Assembly: GCA_025331125.1 (NCBI GenBank)
Contig: JAOALB010000103.1
Span: 62,001-126,000, forward strand
Source: Mycogone perniciosa
Lineage: Eukaryota > Ascomycota > Sordariomycetes > Hypocreales > Hypocreaceae
DNA length: 64,000 bases
Direction of reading: 5' to 3'
Both the position numbers and the translations under genes were made by a program. Below the pieces are notes generated by a model. That model did not search any database, was not told the origin of the DNA, and worked only from the letters and a program-made list of their open reading frames with translations. Below, one piece after another: positions 1 through 10,714 of this stretch (the first letter of the stretch is position 1; each line of letters begins with the position of its first letter).

Positions 1-2401
1 TTCTTCGCTTAAGACCGGCCAGTTCCGTCTCAAGATTGCTGTAGTGTCGACATAGTGAAAATGAGGTTGCAAGGTGTGGAGCCAAATGATCTAGAGAATG
101 TCGCAAGTTGGAGGGATAGGGTATAATGGGACTTAGGATGGACAAAATGGCGATGGGTGCCGGTCTGTCCTGCCTCTGACTTGCCAGGTCGCGACGTTCA
201 GATTCCACCGCCTGTTTGGCGTCTGGCTCACTGCCTCTTGATTGGGATTTCTGTTGCATGGCAGCAGCGTTGAGTTTGAAAGGGCGTTGTGGTTTGGAAA
301 GAAGGACGTGTGTCAAGGGGATGTGTAGGACCGTCCAGGAGTGGTCGACGCCAATAGCTTCCGGTGGGCGTATGGTAGTGTAGTCTGTCGGTACCGGGCC
401 TGGATTGAAGGATTCCTCGTCAACCATGGCATCGGTAAAGAACGGGTTCTCCTTGGGGTCCGGTCGAACTGCTGGTGAGGGAGCTGGAGACTGTGCCCAT
501 GGTGACGGGGGGGTCTGCTCATACTCCTCATACTTGGGTGTCTGCGGTCTCGGGCCCTCATCAAGCTGATGGTCGCCGAAATGAACTTTGCCTCTGGCAG
601 ACCCACGAGCGCCGGTAGGACCAGCAAACATTGACGACAACTTGGTGACGGAATCAGACCGTTGCTTCTTGGCTTTCTTTGGCAACTCCCCGCTGACTGT
701 CCTGGAGGTCGGTTTCTGGCCGCTAGACTGATTGCCAGATGCATTTGTAGGGTTTGTAGTTGCCAAATAAGGATAGGTTCTTGTCAACGCAACAGGCCGG
801 CCGCGCTCTAGTACTCTCATAACACCAGTGTGGTCAATAAGGGGGTCGGCTTCATAATCCAGAGCTTGGAGAACAGGAAGCACTCTGCCTTGGCCCTCGT
901 AGGGGGACGTGAAAGGCGCTTCCCAGCTCGGTATGTGCTGTTGTCGCTCTTCCTCGAAATTGTCATGTTCTTCCAATGCATTCTTGTTCAGCTGGGTGCG
1001 ATCATTGGCAAGTTTTGAGGCGGTTGGGAGAGAAGAGAAATGAGTTTTGCTCCTCATTGGAGGATCAGGTCGGCGAGATGCTGTGGCCGATTTTTCTTGA
1101 GATCTCTCCTTGTTGTCCTCATAGCTAGTAAATGAGTGACGACTAGGAAAACCAGGCCGCTTCGGGGGTGCATTGGGGGCTGTTCCATCATCAGGCTCAG
1201 CAACGACGTCAGGGTTCTCATTATCGCCGCTTTGCATAGTGCTAGCCCCTTTTGCCATGTACCCGAGGCTAAGGTTGTCCTCTTCGTGTTCATTATAGGT
1301 AGCCTTCTGGCCCCACGGGACATTTTCAAGGTCAGTGGTATCGGCTGGAACGGCTAGCGTCACGCGCTCAGCCTTGTAGACTTCTCGCATAACCTGAACG
1401 ACAGTGTTCCACCAGGCATCAAGGCCCGGCTCGGCAGACAGCATTAAGGAGAGGTCAAAAAGATTTGGAGTTGGGTAGTCGAAGTTTTCAGGCTGCGGTG
1501 TGCCACCAGGGTTGAAGGTAAAAGTGGAAGCTGGAGTTGAGTTCTCAGAGAGGACCCTGTCCAGCACGCCGCGATATTCAAACAGCATTGGTGTGCGTGA
1601 GGTCCCGGAGAACTGGGGCGGAACAAAGCTATTGGGAGGCATGGTCACCCTGGGGAAAGGATAGCAGGGAGTGCCGACGACAGGCGCCGGAGTAATGCCA
1701 CCACGAATGGTGTGGCCAGACTCGGTAGATGCAGTGGGAAAGGCTGAGCTGATAAAGGAAGAATTCGACGCCGCCTCTTCTTGAATGGGCAATATGCGAG
1801 CCCTGTCGGGCTGACCCGCATGCAATCCTCGGATAGAGAGCTCCCGCTGTGCCAGGTCGCGAGTCAACTTGTCTCGATATTCATTGAGCTGTTTCTGTGG
1901 CGATAAATTTGAGTCATGAACAATGGAGTTCTGTTCATCGCCGTGGGTGGCGCCGTTGGCCACGACCGAACCAGGTGGCAAGCTTTCGTGCTGGGCACCA
2001 CTCACTCCGTCAGTCGTGTGCTGCAGGGCAAAGAATCTCGACGCCGGGTCGGCTGCTGGGGAGAGTGAGGAGAAGGGATAGCTGGACCGGCGACCTGCCA
2101 TTGCTTCGCCCACATGCGCATGTCGATGTTGCAAGACGTCGGCTGTTACTCCTCCATTTCTCGCAGCGATCGGCTCGAAACGGTCGACAGTCCAGGTCGG
2201 AGAGGTGTGTGCAGAGGCCCGGGTCGGCGACTCCAATGGACGCGTCCAGGCTGAGGTTTCGGTCGATGACGGCGGCGACGCTTCGGTGGAAGAAGTCGTG
2301 GCAATGGTGGTGGAAGTCGAAGGATTATGAGCAGTCAGGGTCGAGACAGTTGAGGGCGACAACAAGGCTCTCTTGTCGGCTGAAGAACTGGGGCTTGGCA
2401 T
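1..2401 (-). CDS. Large GAF-domain protein, probable sensor histidine kinase (N-terminal part, cut by window edge)
   Basis: One uninterrupted minus-strand frame runs from an ATG at 2401 to the window edge, 800 codons without a stop or any needed intron. An in-frame stop lies about 55 nt upstream of this ATG with no other ATG between, so the start is well placed. Residues 1-320 are Ser/Thr/Pro-rich and look disordered. From about residue 328 (GLDAWWNTVVQVMREVY, then AERVTLAVP) the sequence resembles the start of a GAF domain. A long disordered insertion follows, and the GAF-like fold seems to resume with IAILSILSPIIPYPSNL and a helix near residues 760-790. This layout is one I associate with fungal cytosolic sensor histidine kinases. 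No HisKA, ATPase or receiver domain is visible because the C-terminal half lies outside the window, so the kinase call is an inference. Confidence 0.6.
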   Translation of the reverse strand, partial: MPSPSSSADKRALLSPSTVSTLTAHNPSTSTTIATTSSTEASPPSSTETSAWTRPLESPTRASAHTSPTWTVDRFEPIAARNGGVTADVLQHRHAHVGEAMAGRRSSYPFSSLSPAADPASRFFALQHTTDGVSGAQHESLPPGSVVANGATHGDEQNSIVHDSNLSPQKQLNEYRDKLTRDLAQRELSIRGLHAGQPDRARILPIQEEAASNSSFISSAFPTASTESGHTIRGGITPAPVVGTPCYPFPRVTMPPNSFVPPQFSGTSRTPMLFEYRGVLDRVLSENSTPASTFTFNPGGTPQPENFDYPTPNLFDLSLMLSAEPGLDAWWNTVVQVMREVYKAERVTLAVPADTTDLENVPWGQKATYNEHEEDNLSLGYMAKGASTMQSGDNENPDVVAEPDDGTAPNAPPKRPGFPSRHSFTSYEDNKERSQEKSATASRRPDPPMRSKTHFSSLPTASKLANDRTQLNKNALEEHDNFEEERQQHIPSWEAPFTSPYEGQGRVLPVLQALDYEADPLIDHTGVMRVLERGRPVALTRTYPYLATTNPTNASGNQSSGQKPTSRTVSGELPKKAKKQRSDSVTKLSSMFAGPTGARGSARGKVHFGDHQLDEGPRPQTPKYEEYEQTPPSPWAQSPAPSPAVRPDPKENPFFTDAMVDEESFNPGPVPTDYTTIRPPEAIGVDHSWTVLHIPLTHVLLSKPQRPFKLNAAAMQQKSQSRGSEPDAKQAVESERRDLASQRQDRPAPIAILSILSPIIPYPSNLRHSLDHLAPHLATSFSLCRHYSNLETELAGLKRR

Positions 2402-5400
2402 GCCGCATGCCTCATGCCTCTTCCCTTGGAGGAGAGAGGATGGCGGTGGATCTCAGGTCAGGTTGGCAGGTGGGATGCCGCATACGCAGGGCAGAGCGAC
2501 GGCATACAAGATCAGGAAAGGGGATGAAAAACGGCACAGAAGAGGAAAAAAAGGAACTGAATCGATGATAGAGCCTAACGGGAGTGCGGCGGTGGTGGAG
2601 AGAAAACGGTGGGACGGCGTCTCGTTGCGTAGCGGCAGACTGACGGTTCGCGGTTTGTGTGGAGGTTTGAGGTGAATGTTCAAAGTGTGCGGGAAAAGGT
2701 GGTTGAGTCGGGCCTCAGACGTCACGGCGGTATAGTCACAGCGCGTTTAGTGGGTGGTGGTTGGGCTACAGTGCCAGAGCGCCAGTAAGTAACCAGTAAC
2801 GCACGAAGACGAAGTGCTGGAGTCGTAGAACCTACAGGAGCCACAGCCAGCCGGTCAGTGCTGGTTGCTCAACTGGCAGCAGAGCAGGCGACCGACTCTA
2901 CGAGGTACGAGCAGAGTACGGAGTAGAGTAGAGCAGAGCAGAGCATTATTGACTGGATTTCCGGGTTGAGACGGGGGCACCAGCGATGGCGCGGAGTCTG
3001 AAGGCGAAAAAAGCTTGGCCCCAAAAAGGGCGCTTCCAACCCCCCAGTCAAGTCCAAGTTTCGCCCAGTCTGCTGCGGATCCCCGTCAGTTGTCAGCGCC
3101 GCTTAGAAGTTAGGGGGAGGGAAGCAAAAAAGATTATGACGTAGGTGACGACGGGAACTGGGGGTGGGCGTTCATCGTCAACCGAAGCTTTATTAACTGC
3201 CTCGACTCCGTCCGTACTCGTACGACTAGTTGGTGCTAAACTCGCTAGCAAGCACCCTTCGTCCTCCATCCTTTTACGAGTGCAAGGCCACTCCTGTCCT
3301 GCGATCCATTCCAAACGGTGACAGGAGCCCCACGCCAGGGGGGAGAAATGGATCGAGGAGATTTTTTTTTTTCATTCTGCTCTGATCGACCACCTACGAG
3401 TAGTTACTACATACTTGCTTGTCGGTCGTTTGTCGCCAGCCGAGGGCTTTATTTTGGTCACACGGTCTGTCGTCTGTGTGTTTGCACAGAGACTCAGCCC
3501 TGAGGGTGAGACCGTTGTGAGGTGAGTGCGCGCTGGCTGGCCGGTGACGAAACGGCTGATTTGATGACAGGCCTCACTGCACAATGACCGCCGGGCAATA
3601 TCGTTCCGTGAAAGTACGAGCCTTGTCATACACAATGACGCGGGTCAATGCACTCCTCCGCGTTACATAATCTATTGCCTGTCGATTGTTAGCAACAGCG
3701 ATCCCATCTGCGAAGTACGAGTATTACCACTACGACTCCGTACTCCGTACTCCGTATCTTGGCTCGCACAACGGCGGCCTGGCCATGGACACTAGTAGCT
3801 TATTATTGAGCCGACGGCGACATCATCTCGTCCAACTGGCACCTGGCTAGAGAGACGGATTGCGAGGAGCCGACCGCCATGGATTGATCTAGCTCAGAGC
3901 CGGGTCCCTCCCCCGGACGCTAAAGCAACGGTTCCTCCAACAAATGCATCTCGTCCACGGCTCTCTGTCGCTTTCTCACTTGTCTGTCCTACGCTGGCTG
4001 CCGCACCGGTGAACGGGCAATTGCAGCCTCGGGGCCATTGCGCAACAAATACTGGAAGTGAGACGCCAGCCTGGCGATGCTGTGTTCCCTCGCCAAGGCA
4101 TACTTATCGCTCTTCACCATTCACTCAGTATGGAATGGGATGGCATCACCGCAACTCTCAGGCCATGGCGCAAAAAAAGGCACATGCATCCCTTGTGTTA
4201 CCCGCAATATCTTAGGAATGGCCTGATGGACTACGAAGTGCCTACGGCGTACGAAGTAGCAGCTGCTGATCTGTCTGTCCGTCGGATGACATGCTGATGG
4301 CCTCGCAGTCCCCGCTGCAGCTCTGCTCTGGCACGTCTGATGACGGCGCACTGTCGTGTGTGTCTCACAAAGAGGGACAAGGCAAAAAGAGGGAGTCCCC
4401 AGGCAGTGCTGAAGAGTTCCCCACGGGGGCCTGTCGCTTCGACGTCATTCTACCTACTCGTAAGGCAGGGCGGAGCGCTTTCGGTATTACAAACTGAAAA
4501 CTTCGCCGGAGTCCCGTTGCCAATTCGTGTGGTCTCATATAATTATGCCAACTGCCGCTTGGCGAGGTCACATGAACCATCCCATGTCATGGATACTTGG
4601 AGGTGGTGCGCCATCCTCACTCGATTAAGTGCCCCCACCGCCAGTTTGTTGACTCCTCATCAATATTATCGTCGTAATGGGGAAATTTGACCATGACCTT
4701 CTGATTACGCATTTAGCAGGCCCACGATCAACGTCCAGCGAGGCTATTTTGTATTGCTAGTAACAGCATGCAGTAGTAGTAGTACCAAGTAGTAGCACTA
4801 GCATTTATTAGTGCTATCATTACCGAAGTCAGATCAATGAATATTAGCCCCATATTGGGCCGGCTGGCCGTTGAGAGTTTCATCGGGGAATTATCTGCAT
4901 CTGCAGTACTTATAAGAAGAGCCCCCCTGGTAACATGCCAAACCGTCCTCTTTTGGCATTAATCGTCATGATCCTCGTTAGGGGGCACGCATCCTCGTGT
5001 GTACATATTCACCAGAGAAATCGGGTACCAAAAAGGACGACGGAAGCCCACCTTGGCACTTGATGCAAAATGCCATAGGCTGACGATCAGCCCCAACGGC
5101 AATAGGTCCGTCACTTGACGTGTGGTTTTCGTCCACATCCTCCATGAGCAATGTGCAACTCGAGACAATGCAACTTTGCTCGTTGCTTCGCTCCCGATTC
5201 AATACTTTTTCAGCCCGTAGCGGTTGTGTAACGTCGTTATGGCTAGCTGACCCGTACCTAGATATATTGAACGGTGGCAACTCCACCCTTACACAAAGTA
5301 TTACATATGGCTCTGTTGCGTCAACAACCTCGATAAACTCCCGACAACACGGGAGTGTAATCTGGTCCGGGTGCATCCCTGGACGGTTTGATTCGACAAC

Positions 5401-6784
5401 GGCCCCGCCCACGACGTAACTCGTGCGTATACACATTGTCCACCGCTCCCTCCGATTCTCTCCAATCCGCGCCCTTTGCGGTTCCGAATGGCCTCGCGTG
5501 CACAGGCAGGCTTTCGGACCCTTCACCGCACCAGGAAAAGAAAGATGTGATGGCAATGGCGAGGTGAGACATTGGCCAGCCGATATTGCGGAAGCCACGC
5601 TGTCGTTACCCGTCTTTGCTACGAGGCAATAAACCGCGTTATTCGTAATAGCGCATCGACCCGCCGAGCCTATTCGTCGTCAAGGGCAAAAAAAAATCAA
5701 ATCTCAACACCAACACCAAAAAAGACATGGCAGGTGCAGGCTTTTGATTATTTGATTTTATAGAACGGAAGGAAAAAAGTAAGAATCGGTCACCAGACTA
5801 CAGGGGGCATAAGGTAGGGGGTTTTATTCCCCTTTCAACGGTTGTAGGTGGGAAAACAACAAAAACGAAAGACGATGTGGGTTTCCCGAGAATCTGTCCA
5901 ACGGGCGGTGGGTGACGTCGAAAAAAGTTGTGTCTGGCCCGCTATTGCGTCGGTGGCGCACCATTGGAGATCCTGGCCGAATCCGTATTGGGGAAGTGGG
6001 CATAACTGAGACACGTGTCGTCCCTTTGCCGACTAATGCAATGCACAGTACGAAGTACCTAATGATTTGACGAAAAGCCGCAGCAGACTGTGTTGGAATC
6101 AATTAATCGATCCATTCCTCGGCTGCCAGAACAACAGCCGCGGATGCACGAATCTGGATCTGCCGGAGGTTTTAGGAGACTAGGAGGCTCGCAGTTTGAA
6201 GGCCTTGGTTGGGTACCAGGCTGTATGAACCCCAACCGTGGGCCCTATTGTCGTCGATAGTCTTGCTTCACCCCACTGGCCTGAACATAACTAAGCGTAC
6301 TCCGTAAACATGACCTGATCGACTGATCTGGTAGGATTAACCATCGTGAGCCAGGAACAGGCCCAGTTTTAAAATGAACGTTTTGTTCTCCACTTGGTTT
6401 GAGATGACATCCGTGTCCGTGTCCGTGTAGTCGGTACCTGTTCTTCCGCGATCCGAGGAGATATGTTTCTTGGCGCTCAGAAGGTCCTTTCAAAAGTTTA
6501 ATGAGACGGTGGATAGGTGGTCTAGCGTAAAAATGATAGTAGTAGTATTAGATCTGATAACTAATACTCCGTAGTACAAAAGTATATCTTGTGACTATTG
6601 CACCACGACGCGGGACCGGCTTCAATACTTCAGAGGGGTGAGACGACAGAATACCATCCGCCACGAAATCCAATCATCATTTCAAGGCGTGTAAATAAAC
6701 AAAAGAGATTTTAACCAATGGAACATAACCAACCAGACGCATACATAGCTTAGGAAGGCCAAGAGGGGAGATAACATCGGCTTC
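2402..6784. other. Intergenic, 4.4 kb, no supported gene
   Basis: This stretch holds the 5' leader and promoter of the GAF protein and the 3' flank of the cytochrome b561 gene. Reading frames present are short, overlap on both strands and show no domain or splice structure. Notable content is three tandem ACTCCGT copies at 3735-3756, further TACTCCGTA motifs at 6298 and 6565, and a short TGTCCG tandem near 6414-6430. A minus frame at 4978-5598 was considered and rejected because it opens with GTG and matches no family I know. Confidence 0.6.
3735..3756. repeat. Tandem ACTCCGT x3, member of a dispersed motif family
   Basis: Three head-to-tail copies of the 7-mer ACTCCGT end in A. The same core, TACTCCGTA or its complement TACGGAGTA, recurs in almost every long intergenic gap of the window. 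Confidence 0.8.
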
Positions 6785-7608
6785 TTAAAGCGACACGCTC
6801 CGTTGGGGAAAGCCAAGCTTCTGCTTCTGAATCCGCGGGAACACACCAACGACAATCAACGAGGAAAGCAAAAGCGTAGCCCACAGCTTCAGCTTCAAAA
6901 CATTCTCGTTGTACGGAGTCTGCGTCGCGCTGTTAATCGTGGCCAGGAGGAGCACAAGTGTGAAGTAGCCACTGAATCGGTGGTACTTCCAGATCGCCTT
7001 GGCCTTGGCCTCGCCTCCATACAGCCCCAGCGTAGCCCACATGGTGAAGCCGACAAAGTACTGGATCAAAAGCACAATAGAGGTGATGACGCCGAGGTAT
7101 CCATGGACGGAGTGGAAGTGCGGGTTATGGCCTTTTTCTTTGTTGTATTCGATGATGGTTACGCCGGCCACGAGAGAGAGAAAGGCGATGAGATTGAGGA
7201 ATCCGTGGACGCGCTGCCCAATGCGTTTTTGGTTTGCAGTGTGGGTAGGCTGAAGGAAGAGGATGGATTGCACTAGGATTAGCACGGCGAGGGATTGTGC
7301 TAGGGGATGGCCGGAGAAGAGAATGAGAGGCTTAGTGAAGACGCTGGCCCAGATGAGGATGAAGAGAAGACCGATTCCCAGCTGCCCAATAATTCCAGTG
7401 CCTGCAAATTGAAGCATCAGTTTGGACTGTATGAGGAAGACGGAGGAGTCGGAAACGTACCCAGGACGAGATTGTGCAAGTATGATTCGCCTTCAACTTG
7501 GGCAACGTCTCCAGGACGGCCAAGCAAAGGCTCGGTCTCGCGGTCGTTGGTCCCAGAGGTCTCCTGGCTCACAGGAAACCGCTCAGGGATTCCCGTAGAA
7601 GTCGCCAT
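6785..7608 (-). CDS. Cytochrome b561-domain membrane protein
   Basis: Two exons, complement of 7461-7608 and 6785-7401, are separated by a 59-nt GT-AG intron (7402-7460) that joins in phase 1 to give 254 residues. The N-terminus (MATSTGIPERFP, then TEPLLGRPGDVAQVEGE) is polar and contains an acidic dileucine-like motif (TEPLL). The rest carries about six hydrophobic helices. Conserved histidines sit in QRVHGFLN, HFHSVHGYLG and WKYHRFSGY, matching the haem-b ligands of the eukaryotic b561 fold, so a transmembrane electron-transfer role at an internal or plasma membrane is likely. I see no fused DOMON or reductase domain, which resembles the stand-alone CYB561D2 type. The electron donor and acceptor cannot be read from sequence. 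The first exon carries the only near-ATG compatible with the fold, supporting the two-exon model. Confidence 0.85.
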
Positions 7609-8898
7609 TTTTCAGTAGGCCACAAGCTGATGACGAATGCCGAGCCGATTCCGAGCTTGTCTATCGAAAGCTGTCTGAGTGAATAGAACCTGTCGGTGCA
7701 ACAGAACAGTCCTAGTGCCCTAATACAAGGTATATTACTCTTCCAAAACTGAATTGAGTGTGTTTGGAAGGTGTAGAAGGGTTGGGAAGTAGTTGGGAAG
7801 AAATCAGGATGATGATGACATGGTGATGCAGACGTGAATATCTCAGCACGTCATTGCCACCAACGAGGCTGTTTCCAGTCTAGACCAGGCAATCGAACGG
7901 GCTGGCGCGCAGTGGAGAGAGACATGGCTATGGACTCCACCCAATCAGCGTTGATGCTTAGCAACCAGCAGTGGGGACTTGTCCTCTTATCGCGGGGATA
8001 TGCATTCAATATCACCATCGAGCCTGAACATCACGTCAAGAAGTGCTGCGTGGCTGTGAGACAGGCTGTTTCATGTTATGAGGCGAACTTGCGGACATGC
8101 TCAGAAGGGCTTTCCTCGTCCAAACAAACAGCACATTTCTAAGCATCCACAAGGATCAGCAGATATGCTCCGTCTTCAAAGTTCAGGGCGTTCAAAACGC
8201 CATTCGGATTCGGTCAGTTCTCGGTATTGCGGGTCTATCCGGCTTCTGTCGCTTGTCTTCCCCCGCAACAAGCTAACAGATAAATGGCGACGAACCACAG
8301 TTCCCATCGGGATTTAACGCCTGCATAAACTGTTGGTGGAATCACGACTGGTCCCTGGCTAAAGGACTTCAGTCAGCTGGCCATTCGCCACCACAACGGT
8401 TCGGACTTTTAAACAAAGTTCCATGTTCTCGGCAGGTTGAACAAAGCCGGCCTGACTTACCGTAAGACTCAGATGTCGGACCAACTAGTCAACCCGCCGA
8501 GTACTACTACCCGGGAATGACCGGGCTTACGGAGTACATGATAATTGTTTGTTATTTCTAGTATTATGTAAGGCTCTTGCTTTAGACATGTAATAGTAGA
8601 AGAATCATGGCCGATGCTGATACGTTATCGGGAACCAGACTGAATGCGAGCCCTCCCCACAATCCGGAGTGGGGTAGCCAAGGCGCTGTCCTCCGAGCCC
8701 AAGTTGCCTATCTACTATCTCGTGTTTCAGACTGCAAGGTTGAGAGATACCAGTAGCAATAGTATATCGCAGAAACAGACTAATTTTATCTCCAGATCTT
8801 CTGATTCAAAATTAGAAATACCATTCCCTAATACTACACGCAATCGTCTCCGGGTCAGTTGCGACGGCCCGGGTTGGCGCCGGCGCCGAGGACCGGCG

Positions 8899-8912
8899 TC
8901 GGAACCTGCCGA
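8899..8912. promoter_or_regulatory. UaY-type purine-pathway activator site (TCGG-N6-CCGA)
   Basis: The sequence TCGGAACCTGCCGA fits exactly the published Aspergillus nidulans UaY consensus, TCGG, six bases, CCGA. It lies 166 bp upstream of the allantoicase ATG, and allantoicase is a known target class of this Zn2Cys6 activator. The match is seen directly; binding is inferred. Confidence 0.6.
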
Positions 8913-8933
8913 TATCCACTCTAGCAACCCAGA

Positions 8934-8941
8934 CAGATAAG
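8934..8941. promoter_or_regulatory. GATA-factor (AreA/NIT2) candidate site
   Basis: CAGATAAG fits the HGATAR core bound by fungal nitrogen-regulatory GATA factors. It sits 22 bp after the UaY-type site and about 137 bp before the allantoicase start. GATA cores are common by chance, so the pairing with the UaY site is what gives it weight. Confidence 0.5.
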
Positions 8942-9077
8942 AGTGCAGGCGTCCGCACCAATGTGTGGTTTGTAGTCTATCAAACTGTAAATATCTTCTT
9001 CAAACATTGATCGCGTCAATAAAAAATCATCTCCATATTTTCTACAGAGACGAGCATCACCTAAAGTACTAATCAAA

Positions 9078-10209
9078 ATGGCATCGTTTGCTGATGAGGT
9101 CAAGTACAAGCTCGACAATGTCAAGGCAACCTCATTGGGGCCCAACGAGATCGACAAGACATTCCGCTCAACATGCATAGGTAGGACCCCAGTATCCAGG
9201 AAATTATGTGCAACTGACTTAATTGAGTGGAATAGACCTTGTTTCAGCAACACTGGGTGGCAAGATTCTTGCTTTCTCTGATGAGTGGTTTGCCGAAGCG
9301 GCCAACCTCCTGACGCCTACTGCCCCAATCAGCCAGCCCGGCAAAATGGTCTACAGCGGCGCCTGGTACGACGGGTGGGAGACAAGACGCCATAACACGG
9401 AGGAGTTCGACTGGGTTGTTATCCGTGTCGGAGTTGCGTCTGGTACTGTGGAGGGAGTCGAGGTCGACACAGCCTTCTTCAACGGCAACAATGCCCCCGC
9501 CATCTCAGTCGAGGGCTGCTTCAGCAGCGACGACGATGAGGTTATCTCGTGGAAAGGCGGGCGAGGCAAATGGGAGACAATTCTTGGGATTCAAGAATGT
9601 GGGCCGTCCCAGCGCTTTGGTTGGAAACTCGATGTGCCTTCTACGAAGCAGTATACTCATGTAAGACTCAACATGTACCCTGATGGAGGCATTGCGAGAT
9701 TCCGATTGTTTGGACACGCCGTGCCGGTGTTCCCGGAGAACATGGACGCTTTTTTCGATCTTGCGGCTGCTCAGAATGGTGGTGTTGCTGTTTCATGCAG
9801 CGACCAGCACTTTGGCACCAAGGACAACCTCTTGCTGCCGGGACGTGGAAAGGACATGGGCGACGGCTGGGAGACGAAGCGATCACGCGGTAAAGACCAT
9901 ATTGACTGGACCATCATCAAGCTCGGAGCACCTGGATTCATCCAGGAGTTCGTCGTGGATACTGCCCACTTCCGAGGCAACTTCCCTCAAAAGGTGGCGA
10001 TCCAGGGTATTTCATGGCAGGGAGATGGCCAGCCCGACGCGCAGGCTGAGGGATGGCAAGAGGCTGTGCCTCCCAGCAAGACCGGACCTGATGCAGAGCA
10101 TACCTTTGCGTCTTCGATCAAGGAAGCAGCCCTCACTCATGTGAAGCTCATCATGATTCCCGATGGAGGAGTGAAGAGATTGCGGGCAATCGGAAAGCGA
10201 TTGGCATAG
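9078..10209 (+). CDS. alc1: Allantoicase
   Basis: Exons 9078-9180 and 9236-10209 flank a 55-nt GT-AG intron; the join (ATA G|AC CTT) gives 358 residues, the usual size for the family. Allantoicase (EC 3.5.3.4) hydrolyses allantoate to ureidoglycolate and urea in purine catabolism. The protein shows the expected internal duplication of two jelly-roll repeats. The first is roughly residues 35-195 with YDGWETRRH near residue 80; the second is roughly 200-350 with GDGWETKRS near 243. Each is followed by DW(V/T)I(I/V)(R/K)(V/L)G and a closing PDGG motif. The N-terminus FADEVKYKLDNVKATSLG is typical of fungal homologues. Upstream UaY-type and GATA sites suggest induction by purines under nitrogen limitation. 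Confidence 0.93.
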
Positions 10210-10714
10210 ATATGTGGGGGATGCGCGTCACAGATGTCTACATGAAAACCGAGCACACCTCGTATGCCATTCCGTCAAAATGTGATACCAGAACATAAAA
10301 TAAGATAAATTCAATAGAAAGGGCTCAAATCAAAATCAATTTTCTAAACGACATTAAACTTCAGGAGAGAATCGATAGACAAAATTGTTATTAGCCAAGC
10401 GTTGTTGGGAGATTTTGTTCATACCAAGGGCGAGCACGGACCAGCAACGACAGACCAAGGTACTAGTAGTCGTACCTGATGACGAAGGTGCTGCCAAATA
10501 CGTGTGTAGTGTCCTGTCCAGGGCTCTCCATCATAGCCAGAGACATCACACGACAACAGCCTTGAGCGCGCCCTGCTTAGAAAGCCTCGACAAAGAGACC
10601 TCGATGTGAATTCGATCTACGCGCACACCATCTTCCAGCGAAACGGCAGCTCTGCATCACCATACGGCCGACCTTCCATGAGCCAGGGAGACTGGCTCTG
10701 CCCCTCCTCCCACC
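10210..10714. other. Intergenic between allantoicase and the ankyrin-DIL gene
   Basis: About 500 bp between two plus-strand genes, holding the allantoicase 3' UTR and the promoter and leader of the next gene. The candidate start at 10715 has a good fungal context (CCACCATGG). Nothing else is recognised. Confidence 0.6.

Larger units (their letters stand above)
7609..9077. other. Divergent promoter region between cytochrome b561 and allantoicase
   Basis: No gene is supported here. The stretch carries both divergent promoters. It contains one TACGGAGTAC motif at 8528-8537 and, close to allantoicase, a UaY-type site and a GATA site listed separately. Small frames around 7834-8317 overlap one another and lack any family signal. 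Confidence 0.65.

Noticed and set aside
4978..5598. 206-codon minus-strand frame in the left intergenic gap
   Set aside because: It opens with GTG, has no recognisable domain, no splice partners, and overlaps several other frames of similar quality.
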